Assembly (NCBI RefSeq): GCF_005280195.1
Contig: NZ_SZPR01000007.1
Span: forward strand, 148,028 to 212,027
Direction: 5' to 3'
Source of the DNA: Streptomyces galbus
GTDB lineage: Bacteria; Actinomycetota; Actinomycetes; Streptomycetales; Streptomycetaceae
DNA length: 64,000 nt
Made by a program: the position numbers and the translations under genes. Under the pieces are notes generated by a model. It was not told the DNA's origin. It did no database searches and worked only from the letters and a program-made list of their open reading frames with translations. How positions within the stretch are numbered: position 1 is the first letter of the stretch; the number at the start of each line of letters is the position of its first letter. Below, one piece after another: positions 1 through 8,913 of the stretch.

Positions 1-1550
1 ATCACGAAGCGCCCGTCCACCAGGACGTGCGGGATGCCCACGGGCAGCGCCCGGGGATCGTCGTAGGTGGCGCCCGCCGCCACCGTCGCCGGGTCGAACA
101 GGACCAGGTCGGCCCGGTACCCCTCGCGCACCAGCCCGCGGTCCGGCAGCCGCAGCCGGGCCGCCGGACGCCCGGTCAGGTGCGCCACGCACTCCTCCAG
201 CGACAGCACCCCCAGCTCCCTCACGTAGTGGCCCAGGTAGCGCGGGAACGTGCCGTACGCCCGCGGGTGCGGCTTGGCGCCCCGCAGGATGCCGTCCGAG
301 CCGCCGGTGTGCACCCGGTGGCGCATGATCGCGCGGACGTTCTCCTCGTGGCCCACGTGCTGCAGGATCGTCGGCGCCAGCCGGTCCTCCCGCAGCAGCC
401 GCCGCGCCGTCACCCACGGCTCCTCGCCGCGCTCGCGCGCCGCCCCCAGGACCGTGCGGCCCACGTACGGCGCCAGGGCCGGGTCGGTCACGCCCGAGAT
501 CTCCACGGTGTCCCAGTCGACCGGCACGCCGTGGCAGCCGTCCGAGCCGACGACCTCCAGGTCGTACCGGATGCGCTCCGCCGTCGCCTCGTCGGCCAGC
601 CGCCGCAGCACCTCCTGCGGGCCGCCCTCGCTCGCCCAGCTCGGCAGCAGCGCGGCCAGCGTGGTGCAGCCCGGGGTGTACGGGTAGGTGTCGAGGCTGA
701 TGTCGGCGCCCTCGGCGAGCGCCCGGTCGAGCAGCGCGAGCAGCTCGGGCGCCCGGCCCTCGTTCACACCGAAGTTCATCGTGGCGTGGGCCAGGTGCAG
801 CGCGCAGCCCGCCTCCCGGGTCAGGGCCACCATCTCCTCGTACGCCTCCAGGGCGCCCGCCCCGTAGGAGCGGTGGTGCGGGCAGTAGTAGCCGCCGTAG
901 CGCGCCACCACCCGGCACAGCTCGGTGAGTTCGGCGTCGCGGGCGTACATGCCGGGCGTGTACGTCAGTCCCGACGACAGGCCCACGGCGCCCTCCTCCA
1001 GGCCCTGGGCGACCAGCGCGCGCATCCGGTCCAGCTCCGCGGGCGTCGCCGCGCGGTCCTCCCAGCCGACGACGAGCGCGCGCACGGTGCCCTGCGGGAT
1101 CAGGTACGCGGCGTTCACCGCGATCCCGCGGTCGAGCCGGTCCAGGTACTCGCCGACCGAGCGCCAGTCGAAGTCGACGTCGTCGCCGGGCCCGTTCCAG
1201 CCGGCGATCGCCCGGCGCACCGCGGTGAGCGTGCGGTCGTCCACGGGCGCGTACGACAGCCCGTCCTGGCCGAGCACCTCCAGGGTGACGCCCTGCGCGG
1301 CCTTCGCGCTGTGGTCGGGGTCGCGCAGCAGGGCCAGGTCGCTGTGCGCGTGCATGTCGATGAAGCCGGGGGACAGGACCAGGCCCTCCGCGTCCAGCTC
1401 CCGCACCGCGTCCGGGCGCTGGCAGCCGGCGGCGGCCGCCTCCTTGACGATCGCGACGATCCGGCCGCCGTCGACCACCACGTCGGCGCGGTAGGAGTCC
1501 GCGCCGGTGCCGTCGACGACGTCGGCGTCCCGGATGACCAGGTCCTCCAT
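1..1550 (-). CDS. N-acyl-D-amino-acid deacylase (D-aminoacylase), C-terminus cut by window edge
   Basis: Amidohydrolase-superfamily enzyme expected to hydrolyse N-acyl-D-amino acids to the free D-amino acid in the cytoplasm. The leftward frame from ATG at 1548-1550 is open to position 1 (about 516 residues; the family is roughly 480-560), so only the extreme C-terminus is missing. The first metal-binding motif GFIDMHAH is visible, with His67 and His69, then CPHHRSYG, LHLAHATMN and a GGSDGI loop carrying the late catalytic Asp. The position of the zinc-bridging Cys96 of Alcaligenes D-aminoacylase reads GQDG, so Asp96 replaces Cys. It lies 12 bp downstream of the amino acid deaminase, presumably in one operon that would release and then deaminate D-amino acids. 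Family assignment is firm; substrate is inferred. Confidence 0.88.
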   Translation of the reverse strand, partial: MEDLVIRDADVVDGTGADSYRADVVVDGGRIVAIVKEAAAAGCQRPDAVRELDAEGLVLSPGFIDMHAHSDLALLRDPDHSAKAAQGVTLEVLGQDGLSYAPVDDRTLTAVRRAIAGWNGPGDDVDFDWRSVGEYLDRLDRGIAVNAAYLIPQGTVRALVVGWEDRAATPAELDRMRALVAQGLEEGAVGLSSGLTYTPGMYARDAELTELCRVVARYGGYYCPHHRSYGAGALEAYEEMVALTREAGCALHLAHATMNFGVNEGRAPELLALLDRALAEGADISLDTYPYTPGCTTLAALLPSWASEGGPQEVLRRLADEATAERIRYDLEVVGSDGCHGVPVDWDTVEISGVTDPALAPYVGRTVLGAARERGEEPWVTARRLLREDRLAPTILQHVGHEENVRAIMRHRVHTGGSDGILRGAKPHPRAYGTFPRYLGHYVRELGVLSLEECVAHLTGRPAARLRLPDRGLVREGYRADLVLFDPATVAAGATYDDPRALPVGIPHVLVDGRFV

Positions 1551-1562
1551 GGCGGGCTCCTC

Positions 1563-2828
1563 TCAGAAGAAGGTACGGATGTAGTCGACCACGGTGCCGT
1601 CCGCCTCGGCGAGGGGGATCAGCGGCCACTTGTCGAACGACGTGCACGGGTGGGACAGGCCGAGCCCGACCCAGTCGCCGACCTCCAGGTCCGCCTCCGG
1701 GCCGGTGCGCAGCCAGGTGTGCTGGTCGGACAGGGCGGTGACCTCGACGCCGGCGGCCGGGCGCTCGGTGCCGTCCCGCCGCACCACCTGGGCGACGGGC
1801 AGGTCCAGGTCGTACGCGGCGTCGCGCTTGCCCGCGTTGAGGAACGCCTGCTCCGGGGACGGCCGGGAGACGACCTGCGCCCACAGCCGGAACGCGGGCT
1901 CCAGCGCGCCCTCCTCGGGCACCCGGTTGAACGGGGTCAGCCGCCGGTAGTGCCCGTCGTCGTGCGAGACGTACGCGCCCGAGCGCAGCAGCCTCAGCAC
2001 CGGCGCGGACAGGGCGGGGACCGAGGCGAACACGTCGGCGACCGCGTCGAACCAGGCGCTGCCGCCCGCGCTCACGACGATCTCGTCCAGGCCCGCGAAC
2101 CGTCCCGCCGCGTCGAAGCCGGCGGCCAGGCCGACCAGTTGCCGCAGCCAGGCGCGCACCCGCTCCGGCGTCGCCCGCGGCACCTCACCCTCGTAGCCCG
2201 CGACGCCCACGAGCCGCAGCGCCGGTGCGGCGGCCACCGCGTCGGCGACGGCCACGCACTCGGCCTCGGTGCGCACCCCCGTGCGGGCGCCCTCGCCGGC
2301 GGCCAGCTCCACCACGACGTCCACCGGGCGGGCCGTGCCGGTCAGCGCCGCGTCCATCAGCTCGACGCCGCGCACCGAGTCGACGTAGCAGACGAACCGG
2401 AAGTCCGGGTCGGCGGCGAGCTCGGCGGCGATCCAGCGCAGGGCCGGCGCGTCCACCAGCTCGTTGGCGAGGAACACCCGCCGGACGCCGAACGCCCGCG
2501 CCACCCGCACCTGGTGGGGCACGGCCAGCGTGATGCCCCAGGCGCCGCGCTCGAGCTGCCGCCGGAAGAGCTGGGGCGCCATGGTGGTCTTGCCGTGCGG
2601 GGCGAAGGCGAGGCCGTGCCGGGCCGCGTAGGTCTCCATCAGTGCGAGGTTGTGCTCCAGGCGCTCCGCGGACAGCGCGAGCACGGGCGTGGCGAAGCCG
2701 TCGGTGAAGAGGTTGCGGCGCCGGCGGGCCAGCTCGCCCACGGTGAGCCCGTCGGCGTCCGGGGGGAGGCCCTTGAAGCGGTGGTCGACCCGTTCGTCGG
2801 CCAGGCGGGCGACAGCGTCGCTGCTCAT
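1563..2828 (-). CDS. Amino acid deaminase, alanine racemase-N / D-serine dehydratase-like fold
   Basis: A 421-residue PLP enzyme of the DSD1/D-threonine aldolase type with an alanine racemase-like N-terminal barrel. The HGKTTMAPQLF segment carries the PLP-binding lysine, and the C-terminal half ends with SDQHTWLR and LGLSHPCTSFDKW, typical of the family's metal-binding dehydratase domain. The start MSSDAVARL is chosen because GGGAGG sits just upstream of this ATG. The frame stays open 15 codons further, but those codons overlap the operator at 2850-2876. Its neighbours, D-aminoacylase downstream and RidA in the divergent unit, fit a role in eliminating ammonia from D-amino acids, with RidA removing the enamine/imine by-product. 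The actual D-amino acid is not evident. Confidence 0.85.
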   Translation of the reverse strand: MSSDAVARLADERVDHRFKGLPPDADGLTVGELARRRRNLFTDGFATPVLALSAERLEHNLALMETYAARHGLAFAPHGKTTMAPQLFRRQLERGAWGITLAVPHQVRVARAFGVRRVFLANELVDAPALRWIAAELAADPDFRFVCYVDSVRGVELMDAALTGTARPVDVVVELAAGEGARTGVRTEAECVAVADAVAAAPALRLVGVAGYEGEVPRATPERVRAWLRQLVGLAAGFDAAGRFAGLDEIVVSAGGSAWFDAVADVFASVPALSAPVLRLLRSGAYVSHDDGHYRRLTPFNRVPEEGALEPAFRLWAQVVSRPSPEQAFLNAGKRDAAYDLDLPVAQVVRRDGTERPAAGVEVTALSDQHTWLRTGPEADLEVGDWVGLGLSHPCTSFDKWPLIPLAEADGTVVDYIRTFF

Positions 2829-2849
2829 GGGAGCCTCCCTGATCAGGTG

Positions 2850-2876
2850 CGTTGCAATGTATGCAACGTTCATTGC
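2850..2876. promoter_or_regulatory. Palindromic operator between divergent D-amino acid genes
   Basis: A perfect 7-bp inverted repeat, CGTTGCA-N5-TGCAACG, occupies 2850-2868, and a third half-site ATTGC follows at 2872-2876 on the same helical face. It lies 22-48 bp upstream of the deaminase start and about 85 bp upstream of the kinase start. By position it would control both divergent units. The IclR-family regulator at 4048-4809 is the obvious candidate binder; this is inference. Confidence 0.6.
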
Positions 2877-2959
2877 GTATATCGCTCACCGCTGTCTAAC
2901 ATCTCGGCCAACGCCGGGTCAACGAACCGGCCCCGCCCACCGAAGGAGCCACGACCATC

Positions 2960-4051
2960 GTGACCACCCCGGCCCCCCGCCACGCACCCGGCGACGACGG
3001 CGCCCGCGCCCGCGCCCTCGACGTGGTGGCGCTCGGCGAGTCCATGGTCACGTTCCTGCCCACCCGGCCCGGCCGCCTCGCCGACGTCCCCTCCTTCGAC
3101 CGGGCCATCGGCGGCGCCGAGTCCAACGTCGCCTGCATGCTGGCCGCGGCCGGGCACCGCGTGCGGTGGGTCAGCCGGGTCGGCACCGACGGCTTCGGCG
3201 ACCACCTGGTGGAGACGGTCGGCTCCTACGGCGTCGACGTGACCCGCGTCCAGCGGGACCCGGACCGCCCGACCGGCGTGTACTTCCGCACCGCAGGGGA
3301 CCGCGGCACCGACGCCCACGAGGTGGCGTACTACCGGGCCGGCTCGGCCGCCTCCGCGATGTCCCCGGCCACGGTCGACCTCGCGGCGGCCCGCGCCGGC
3401 CGGGTGCTGCACCTGTCGGGGATCACCGCGGCGCTGTCGGACGGCTGCCGGGAACTGCTGCACGAGCTGACGGCGCCCGGCCCCGGGCGGCCGCTGGTGT
3501 CGTTCGACGTGAACCACCGGCCGGGGCTGTGGCGGTCGCCCGCGGACGCACGGGAACTGCTGGAGCTGGCCCGCCGGGCGGACATCGTGTTCGTGGGTGC
3601 CGACGAGGCCCGGGACGCGTGGGGCCTGCACGGCGCACGCGCCATCGCGGAGGCCCTCCCGGAACCGGCCCTCCTGGTCGTCAAGCTGGGCAGGGGCGGC
3701 GCGGTCGTGCTCGACAAGGAACCCCCGAAGGACGCGGAGGACGCCACCGGCACCGCCACCCTCGTGCGTCCCCCGCGGGTCGACGTGGTCGCGGCGGTCG
3801 GCGCCGGTGACGCCTTCGCCGCCGGTTTCCTCTCCGCCACCCTGCGCGGGCTCCCCCTCACCGCCCGCCTGCGCCACGGCCACCTGTGGGCCGCCGCCGC
3901 CCTCACCACCCCCGGCGACCTCGCCGCGCCGCCCGGCCGCGCCCACGCCGACCGGCTCGCCGCCGTCGACGACACGGCATGGGGGACACTTCGACTCGGC
4001 CCCGGCTGGACGCACGCCGAGCAGGCCGAGGAGGAGGGAGCCACCCCATGA
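2960..4051 (+). CDS. PfkB-family carbohydrate kinase
   Basis: A 363-residue ribokinase-like sugar kinase, probably of the 2-keto-3-deoxygluconate kinase type, transferring the ATP gamma-phosphate to a small sugar acid or sugar. The N-terminal GESMVTFLPTRPG and GGAESNVA segments form the substrate site. The C-terminal AVGAGDAFAAGF is the PfkB signature with the catalytic Asp. The start is a GTG with AAGGAG upstream at 2943-2948. The stop overlaps the IclR gene start (ATGA), so the two are translationally coupled. A sugar kinase in a D-amino acid cluster is unexpected; with the GntP permease it hints that a sugar acid or hydroxy acid derivative is also handled. Substrate unknown. Confidence 0.85.
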   Translation: MTTPAPRHAPGDDGARARALDVVALGESMVTFLPTRPGRLADVPSFDRAIGGAESNVACMLAAAGHRVRWVSRVGTDGFGDHLVETVGSYGVDVTRVQRDPDRPTGVYFRTAGDRGTDAHEVAYYRAGSAASAMSPATVDLAAARAGRVLHLSGITAALSDGCRELLHELTAPGPGRPLVSFDVNHRPGLWRSPADARELLELARRADIVFVGADEARDAWGLHGARAIAEALPEPALLVVKLGRGGAVVLDKEPPKDAEDATGTATLVRPPRVDVVAAVGAGDAFAAGFLSATLRGLPLTARLRHGHLWAAAALTTPGDLAAPPGRAHADRLAAVDDTAWGTLRLGPGWTHAEQAEEEGATP

Positions 4052-4809
4052 GCCAGACCGTCGACCGCGCGCTGAGCATCCTGCCGCTGCTCGCCGAGGG
4101 CCCCGCCGACCTCGGGCAGGTCGCCGAGCGCCTCGGCGTCCACAAGTCCACCGCCCTGCGCCTGCTGCGCACCCTGCACGAACACGGCTTCGTCTACCGC
4201 CAGTCCGACCAGCGCTACCGCCTCGGCGCCCGCCTCTTCGCCCTCGCCCAGGAGGCGATGGAGAACCTCGACATCCGCGAGATCGCCCATCCGCACCTGG
4301 TCCGCCTCAACGAGACCTGCGGGCACACCGTCCACCTCGCCGTGCACGAGGAGGGCGAGGTGCTCTACATCGACAAGGTCGACAGCCGCTACCCGGTGCG
4401 CATGTACTCCCGGATCGGCAAGCCCGTCGCCATCACGGTCGCCGCCGTCGCCAAGCTGCTCCTCGCCGACCTGCCCGAACCCGAGCGGCGCGCCGTCGCC
4501 GAGAAGCTCGACTACCCCCTCTACACGGCCCGTTCGACGCCGAACGCCGACGCGTTCCTCCGGGAGCTCGCCAAGGTGCGCGAACAGGGCTGGGCCACCG
4601 ACCTCGGCGGCCACGAGGAGTCCATCAACTGCGTCGCCGCCCCCGTCCGCGGCGCGGACGGCCGGGTGGTCGCCGCGATGTCGGTGTCCGCGCCGAACGT
4701 CGTCGTCACCTCCGACGAACTCCTCGCCCTGCTGCCGCTGGTCCGCCGCACCGCGGACGCCATCAGCGGCGAGTACTCCGGAAGAACGCCAGTAAAGGAC
4801 CCCGCATGA
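4048..4809 (+). CDS. IclR-family transcriptional regulator
   Basis: A 253-residue regulator with an N-terminal winged helix-turn-helix (SILPLLAEGPADLGQVAERLG, then HKSTALRLLRTL as the recognition helix). A C-terminal IclR effector-binding domain follows from about residue 75 (HTVHLAVHEEGEVLYIDKV to the end). The gene overlaps the kinase stop and the RidA start by 4 bp at each end, so it sits inside the operon it most likely controls. The palindrome at 2850-2876 is the probable operator. The ligand cannot be read from sequence; N-acyl or free D-amino acids, or a keto acid, are reasonable guesses. Confidence 0.9.
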   Translation: MSQTVDRALSILPLLAEGPADLGQVAERLGVHKSTALRLLRTLHEHGFVYRQSDQRYRLGARLFALAQEAMENLDIREIAHPHLVRLNETCGHTVHLAVHEEGEVLYIDKVDSRYPVRMYSRIGKPVAITVAAVAKLLLADLPEPERRAVAEKLDYPLYTARSTPNADAFLRELAKVREQGWATDLGGHEESINCVAAPVRGADGRVVAAMSVSAPNVVVTSDELLALLPLVRRTADAISGEYSGRTPVKDPA

Positions 4810-5216
4810 CCGACAAGACCGCGCTGACCCCCGCCACCCACACCACCCCGCCGGCGAAGTTCTCGCACGGGGTGCGCAAGGGCAACATCCTCCAGGTCGC
4901 CGGCCAGGTCGGCTTCCTGCCCGCCGAGGAGGGCAAGGCCCCGACCCCGGCCGGCCCCACCCTGCGCGAGCAGACCCTCCAGACCCTCGCCAACGTCAAG
5001 GCGATCCTCGAGGAGGGCGGCGCGAGCTGGGACGACGTGATGATGATCCGCGTCTACCTCACCGACGTGGACCACTTCGCCGAGATGAACGAGATCTACA
5101 ACGCCTACTTCGAGGAGCAGGGCCTCACCCAGCCGCCCGCCGCCCGCACGACCGTCTACGTCGGTCTGCCCGCCGGCCTCCTCATCGAGATCGACGCGCT
5201 CGCCGTCCTCGGCTGA
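4806..5216 (+). CDS. RidA-family (YjgF/UK114) enamine/imine deaminase
   Basis: A 136-residue RidA-family protein. These are cytoplasmic trimers that hydrolyse reactive 2-aminoacrylate-type enamines/imines released by PLP dehydratases. The conserved C-terminal block PPAARTTVYVGLPAG contains the substrate-carboxylate-binding Arg, and the protein ends in IEIDALAVLG as in the family. The start overlaps the IclR stop (ATGA). Its presence next to a PLP-dependent deaminase is a strong functional match: the deaminase would generate the enamine intermediates that RidA removes. It runs to the family's usual length with no sign of damage. Confidence 0.9.
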   Translation: MTDKTALTPATHTTPPAKFSHGVRKGNILQVAGQVGFLPAEEGKAPTPAGPTLREQTLQTLANVKAILEEGGASWDDVMMIRVYLTDVDHFAEMNEIYNAYFEEQGLTQPPAARTTVYVGLPAGLLIEIDALAVLG

Positions 5217-5252
5217 GCCACCGCTCCCCCTCCCTCCCCCCCGCTGTACGAC

Positions 5253-5283
5253 GGCGCGGCGCCCCCGCCCGGGGCGCCGCGCC
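5253..5283 (+). terminator. GC-rich hairpin between ridA-type gene and GntP permease
   Basis: A perfect 13-bp stem, GGCGCGGCGCCCC (5253-5265) with its complement at 5271-5283 and a 5-nt loop. No T-tract follows. It may be a partial terminator or mRNA-stabilising hairpin that sets permease expression apart from the upstream operon. Confidence 0.6.
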
Positions 5284-5342
5284 GCGATGCCCCCTGCCCG
5301 AAAGCTCCATGCACTTACCCCAGTCACGCAGAGGACCCCCGT

Positions 5343-6821
5343 ATGTCCCTCCCGCTCGCCGCGCCCGCCCCCGCCGCGACCCCACCGCACACCGGTGGCC
5401 TGCTCCTGCTCCTCGACGGCACCCCCGGACTGCTCACCGTCGCCGCCGTCGGCATCGCGCTGCTGCTGTTCCTGATCATCAAGGTCAGGCTCCAGCCGTT
5501 CGTCGCGCTGCTCGCCGTCTCCATAGCCGTCGGCCTGCTGGCCGGCCTGTCGGTGACCGAGCTCTTCGGCACCGTGCAGCGCTCCGACGCCGTCTCCACC
5601 ATCGAGTCCGGCATGGGCGGCATCCTCGGCCACGTCGCCGTCATCATCGGCCTGGGCACGATGCTCGGCGCGGTCCTCGAAGTCAGCGGCGGCGCCGAGG
5701 TGCTGGCCTCCCGGCTGCTCGCCCTCTTCGGCGAACGGCGCGCCCCGCTCGCCATGGGCCTGACCGGCCTGATCTTCGGCATCCCGGTCTTCTTCGACGT
5801 CGGCATCTTCGTCCTCGCGCCGATCGTCTACGCGGCCGCCAAGCGGGGCGGCAAGTCGATCCTGCTGTACTGCCTGCCGCTGCTCGCGGGCCTGTCGATG
5901 ACCCACGCCTTCCTGCCCCCGCACCCCGGCCCGGTGGCCGCCGCCGGACTGCTGCACGTCGACCTCGGCTGGGTCATCCTGATGGGCGTCGTCTGCGGCA
6001 TCCCCGCCGTGCTGGCCGCCTGGGCCTGGTCCGCCTGGATCGGGCGCCGCATCTTCGTCGCCGTGCCGCAGGACATGGTGGAGGCCGCGGCCGACGCCAG
6101 GCAGGCCGTCCTGGACGAGCAGCGGGCCTCGGGTGTGGAGCCCCGTGAGGCGCCGGTGCCGCTCGGCACGGTCCTCGCCATCATCGGTACGCCGCTGGTG
6201 CTCATCCTCGCCGCGACGTTCTCCTCGATCGCCCTCGACCCCTCCACGGGCCGCTCGGTCATCGAGTTCTTCGGGCACCCCTTCGTCGCCCTGACCATCG
6301 CCCTGCTGCTGGCCTACTACCTGCTGGGCATCCGGCGCGGCTGGTCCCGCAAGTCCCTGGAGACGGTGTCCACGGCCTCGCTGAAGCCGATCGGCAACAT
6401 CCTGCTGGTCGTCGGCGCGGGCGGCGTCTTCGGCGCCGTGCTGAAGGCGAGCGGGGTGGCGCAGGCCCTGTCCGACACCTTCCACGACGTCGGCCTGCCG
6501 GTGATCGTCCTGGCGTACCTGATCTCCCTGGTGCTGCGGGTCGCCCAGGGGTCGGCGACGGTCGCGATCGTCACCACGGCCGGCATCGTGGCGCCGCTGC
6601 TGGCGGAGAGCCACCACTCGCAGGCCTTCACGGCCCTGGTGATCATGGCCATCTCGGCGGGGTCCATCTTCGCCTCGCACGTCAACGACGGCGGCTTCTG
6701 GATGGTGGCCAAGTACTTCGGCATCAGCGAGCGGGACACCCTGAAGACCTGGACGGTGCTGGAGAGCGTGCTGTCGGTCGCCGGGTTCGTGGTGGCCGCG
6801 ACCGTCAGCCTCGTGGTGTGA
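5343..6821 (+). CDS. GntP-family permease (gluconate/H+ symporter type)
   Basis: A 492-residue membrane protein with about 12-14 hydrophobic helices typical of the GntP/GntT family, which import gluconate, related sugar acids, D-serine or other hydroxy/amino acids with protons. Family blocks seen include GGILGHVAVIIGLGTMLG, PVFFDVGIFVLAPI, HAFLPPHPGP and the late HVNDGGFW. The DsdX D-serine transporter also belongs to this family, which fits the neighbouring D-amino acid genes. It follows the RidA gene by 126 bp across a strong hairpin and is probably the uptake system of the cluster. Substrate is inferred from context only. Confidence 0.88.
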   Translation: MSLPLAAPAPAATPPHTGGLLLLLDGTPGLLTVAAVGIALLLFLIIKVRLQPFVALLAVSIAVGLLAGLSVTELFGTVQRSDAVSTIESGMGGILGHVAVIIGLGTMLGAVLEVSGGAEVLASRLLALFGERRAPLAMGLTGLIFGIPVFFDVGIFVLAPIVYAAAKRGGKSILLYCLPLLAGLSMTHAFLPPHPGPVAAAGLLHVDLGWVILMGVVCGIPAVLAAWAWSAWIGRRIFVAVPQDMVEAAADARQAVLDEQRASGVEPREAPVPLGTVLAIIGTPLVLILAATFSSIALDPSTGRSVIEFFGHPFVALTIALLLAYYLLGIRRGWSRKSLETVSTASLKPIGNILLVVGAGGVFGAVLKASGVAQALSDTFHDVGLPVIVLAYLISLVLRVAQGSATVAIVTTAGIVAPLLAESHHSQAFTALVIMAISAGSIFASHVNDGGFWMVAKYFGISERDTLKTWTVLESVLSVAGFVVAATVSLVV

Positions 6822-6881
6822 CCGGGTGGTTCGTGTAGGAGTCTGATAACGAAGTCGGGGCTGGCTGTGTACGGCACAGGA

Positions 6882-7550
6882 ATGTCGACCATACTGCCCG
6901 CTGTGGAGCAGCGCAGAGGTTCGAGCAGCCAGCCCCTGAAGGCCGTGCCCGTGAAGGGCGCCGGTTTCGACCCGGCCTTCATCCCCGGGCTCACCGCCCC
7001 GGCCGGTGAACTGCCGGAGGACGCACGGCCGCAGGAGGCCGGCCCCGACGGGAAGGCCGAGGCGGCAGCCGCGGCCCCGGCCCCGGCCGCCGCCGCCGAG
7101 GCGAGCGACAAGGCCCCGGGAGCCGCGGGGACGCCGGAGCCCGAGGACACCGACGCGGCGGTCGAGGCCGACGGTCCTGACGGGACGGACGAGCCCGCCG
7201 CGACCGCCGTGGCCGACGACGGCGGAAGAGCCGACGCCGAGGCCGACGCCGACGGTGAACCCGCCGGCGACGGCCCGGTGTTCGAGGCCGCCGACCGGCG
7301 TGCCCGGATCGTCGCCGACCGCCGGGGCGTCCGCCTGGCCCTCGACGACCAGGGCTGCGAGTTCCGCTGGGACGAGATCGGCGCGGTGGAGACGGAGACC
7401 GCCCGCTTCGGCAAGCGGTTCACCGTCACGGTCCACACGCCCGACAGCCGCTGGTACCCGATCGAGATCGAGGCGAAGGCCAGGTCCGACTTCAAGCAGT
7501 GGGAGGAGCAGTTGGACGCGGTCCTCGACGCCTACTTCGAGGCCGAGTGA
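6882..7550 (+). CDS. Hypothetical protein, disordered Ala/Glu/Asp-rich N-terminus plus PH-like C-terminal domain
   Basis: A 222-residue protein when started at ATG 6882 (a GTG five codons upstream is possible). Residues 1 to about 130 are low-complexity and acidic, rich in Ala, Pro, Asp and Glu. The last ~90 residues form a compact domain beginning ARIVADRRGVRLALDD, containing CEFRWDEIGAVE and ending in an amphipathic helix near WEEQLDAVLDAYF. The layout parallels the C-terminal domain of the gene at 16551-17006 (xVVxDxxGVxLxL, then a W-[DP]-EI motif and a C-terminal helix), so the two look distantly homologous. Function unknown; no signal peptide or membrane segment. Possibly a cytoplasmic scaffold or adaptor; that is speculation. 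Confidence 0.7.
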   Translation: MSTILPAVEQRRGSSSQPLKAVPVKGAGFDPAFIPGLTAPAGELPEDARPQEAGPDGKAEAAAAAPAPAAAAEASDKAPGAAGTPEPEDTDAAVEADGPDGTDEPAATAVADDGGRADAEADADGEPAGDGPVFEAADRRARIVADRRGVRLALDDQGCEFRWDEIGAVETETARFGKRFTVTVHTPDSRWYPIEIEAKARSDFKQWEEQLDAVLDAYFEAE

Positions 7551-7566
7551 CCGACGGCCGGGAGCC

Positions 7567-8913
7567 TCACTGGCCGCAGTACTGCTGGGCCTTGCCGATG
7601 GACCGGTACATGCAGTCGGCGTTCTCCAGCAGTTGCAGCACCGCGTCCCGGTTGCGTGCCGTCTCCCGCTCGATCACCTCGTCGGGCGGGTAGAAGCCGC
7701 CGCCGGAACTGGACGTCGGGTACATCTCGAAGGTGTACGAGAAGATCTTCTGCGTGCCCCAGAGGTAGTCGTCGATGGACCCGTCGGTGATGTACAGGTC
7801 GCTGGACTGCTCCGGGGTGTAGCCGTTGCTCGCGGCCATCTTCTGCCCGACGGCCTTGAACGCCGCGTTGTCGTCGGCCGTCATGCCGGTCGTGGTGTCG
7901 GAGTACGTGTACCCGAAGGGCCACAGCACCAGTTCGCTGTAGGTGTGGAAGTCGATCCCGGCCGTGATCTGCTGCTTGCCCCCGACGACCCGGCTGCGCA
8001 CGAAGTCGGCGACCACCTTCACCTCGGGCGCCGACTCGGCGGACGCCCCGCGGTAGGTCTCGGACGAGGTGGAGCCGGAGGAGCCGCCGCAGCAGCCCCA
8101 GCGGTAGTTCCAGTTGCGGTTGAGGTCCGTGCCGACGTACGAGGAGCCCGAGTTGGGCTGCCGGTTCTTGCGCCAGGAGCGGTAGGAGCCGGTCGCGATG
8201 TCGTACTCGCCGCCGTCCGGGTTGAGGTCGGGGACGATCCAGATCTCACGGCCGTCGACCATGGCGGTGATCCGCGGGTCCGTGCCGTACCCGTTGCCGA
8301 ACTCGCGGATCAGGTACAGCGCCATCTCCACGGTCAGGTGCTCACGGGCGTGCTGGTGGTGGGTGAACAGCACCTCGGGCTCGGCCTCGTCGGTGGCCAC
8401 GTTGTCGCTGATCTTGACGGCGACGATGTCACGGCCCTGGTAGGACCGGCCGATCACGCGCTTGCTCATGATGCCGGGGTGGGCGGCGACGGCCTGGTCG
8501 ATCTGCGCGGTCGTCTCGGCGTAGTTGTGGTACCGGGAGTCGGCCGATGGGAAGTCGTACAGCCGCGTCTCACCGGCGGCCGACCGGTCGGGCGCGGAGG
8601 CCGCGGGTGTCACGGGGGTCACGTCGTAGCCGAGCCGGCGCAGCGCGCGGGCCTGGTCGGCGCGTCCGGAGACCACCACGGTCTCCTCGTCGGCCTCGTC
8701 GACGCTCACCCCGGCCGCGGCGATCGCGGTCCGGGTGACGGGGGTGTTGTGGCCGACGTGGATCTCGTACTGCCGTACGTCGTCGGCGGTGGGCGCGGGT
8801 GCGCGTCCCGAGGCCGCCGTCGCCGACACGGTCGCCGAGACCGGGGCCGCGAGGGCGAGGGACATGAGCGCCGCGAGGGCGGCAGTGCGTCTGCCGCGGA
8901 GCCGGAGTCGCAT
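7567..8913 (-). CDS. Secreted M14-family zinc carboxypeptidase
   Basis: A 448-residue exported metallocarboxypeptidase removing C-terminal amino acids from peptides outside the cell. An Arg-rich, Ala-rich Sec/Tat-like signal peptide spans about residues 1-35. A propeptide-like region covers roughly 40-115, with the catalytic domain from about 120 to the end. Zinc ligands are visible: His188 and Glu191 in HARE, and His323 in DFHTYSE. DLNRNW (263-268) holds the substrate-binding Asn/Arg, and Glu396 in YTFEMYP is the general base. CysCys at 274-275 may form a disulfide. The start ATG has AGGAG upstream. A TTGACC box (complement of 9012-9017) with GACGAT 17 bp later is a plausible vegetative promoter. 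Confidence 0.9.
   Translation of the reverse strand: MRLRLRGRRTAALAALMSLALAAPVSATVSATAASGRAPAPTADDVRQYEIHVGHNTPVTRTAIAAAGVSVDEADEETVVVSGRADQARALRRLGYDVTPVTPAASAPDRSAAGETRLYDFPSADSRYHNYAETTAQIDQAVAAHPGIMSKRVIGRSYQGRDIVAVKISDNVATDEAEPEVLFTHHQHAREHLTVEMALYLIREFGNGYGTDPRITAMVDGREIWIVPDLNPDGGEYDIATGSYRSWRKNRQPNSGSSYVGTDLNRNWNYRWGCCGGSSGSTSSETYRGASAESAPEVKVVADFVRSRVVGGKQQITAGIDFHTYSELVLWPFGYTYSDTTTGMTADDNAAFKAVGQKMAASNGYTPEQSSDLYITDGSIDDYLWGTQKIFSYTFEMYPTSSSGGGFYPPDEVIERETARNRDAVLQLLENADCMYRSIGKAQQYCGQ

Noticed and set aside
27..2963. A 978-codon rightward open frame over the first two leftward genes
   Set aside because: Antisense shadow of the D-aminoacylase and deaminase; Arg/Gly/Val-rich, no domain, opposite GC3 phase.
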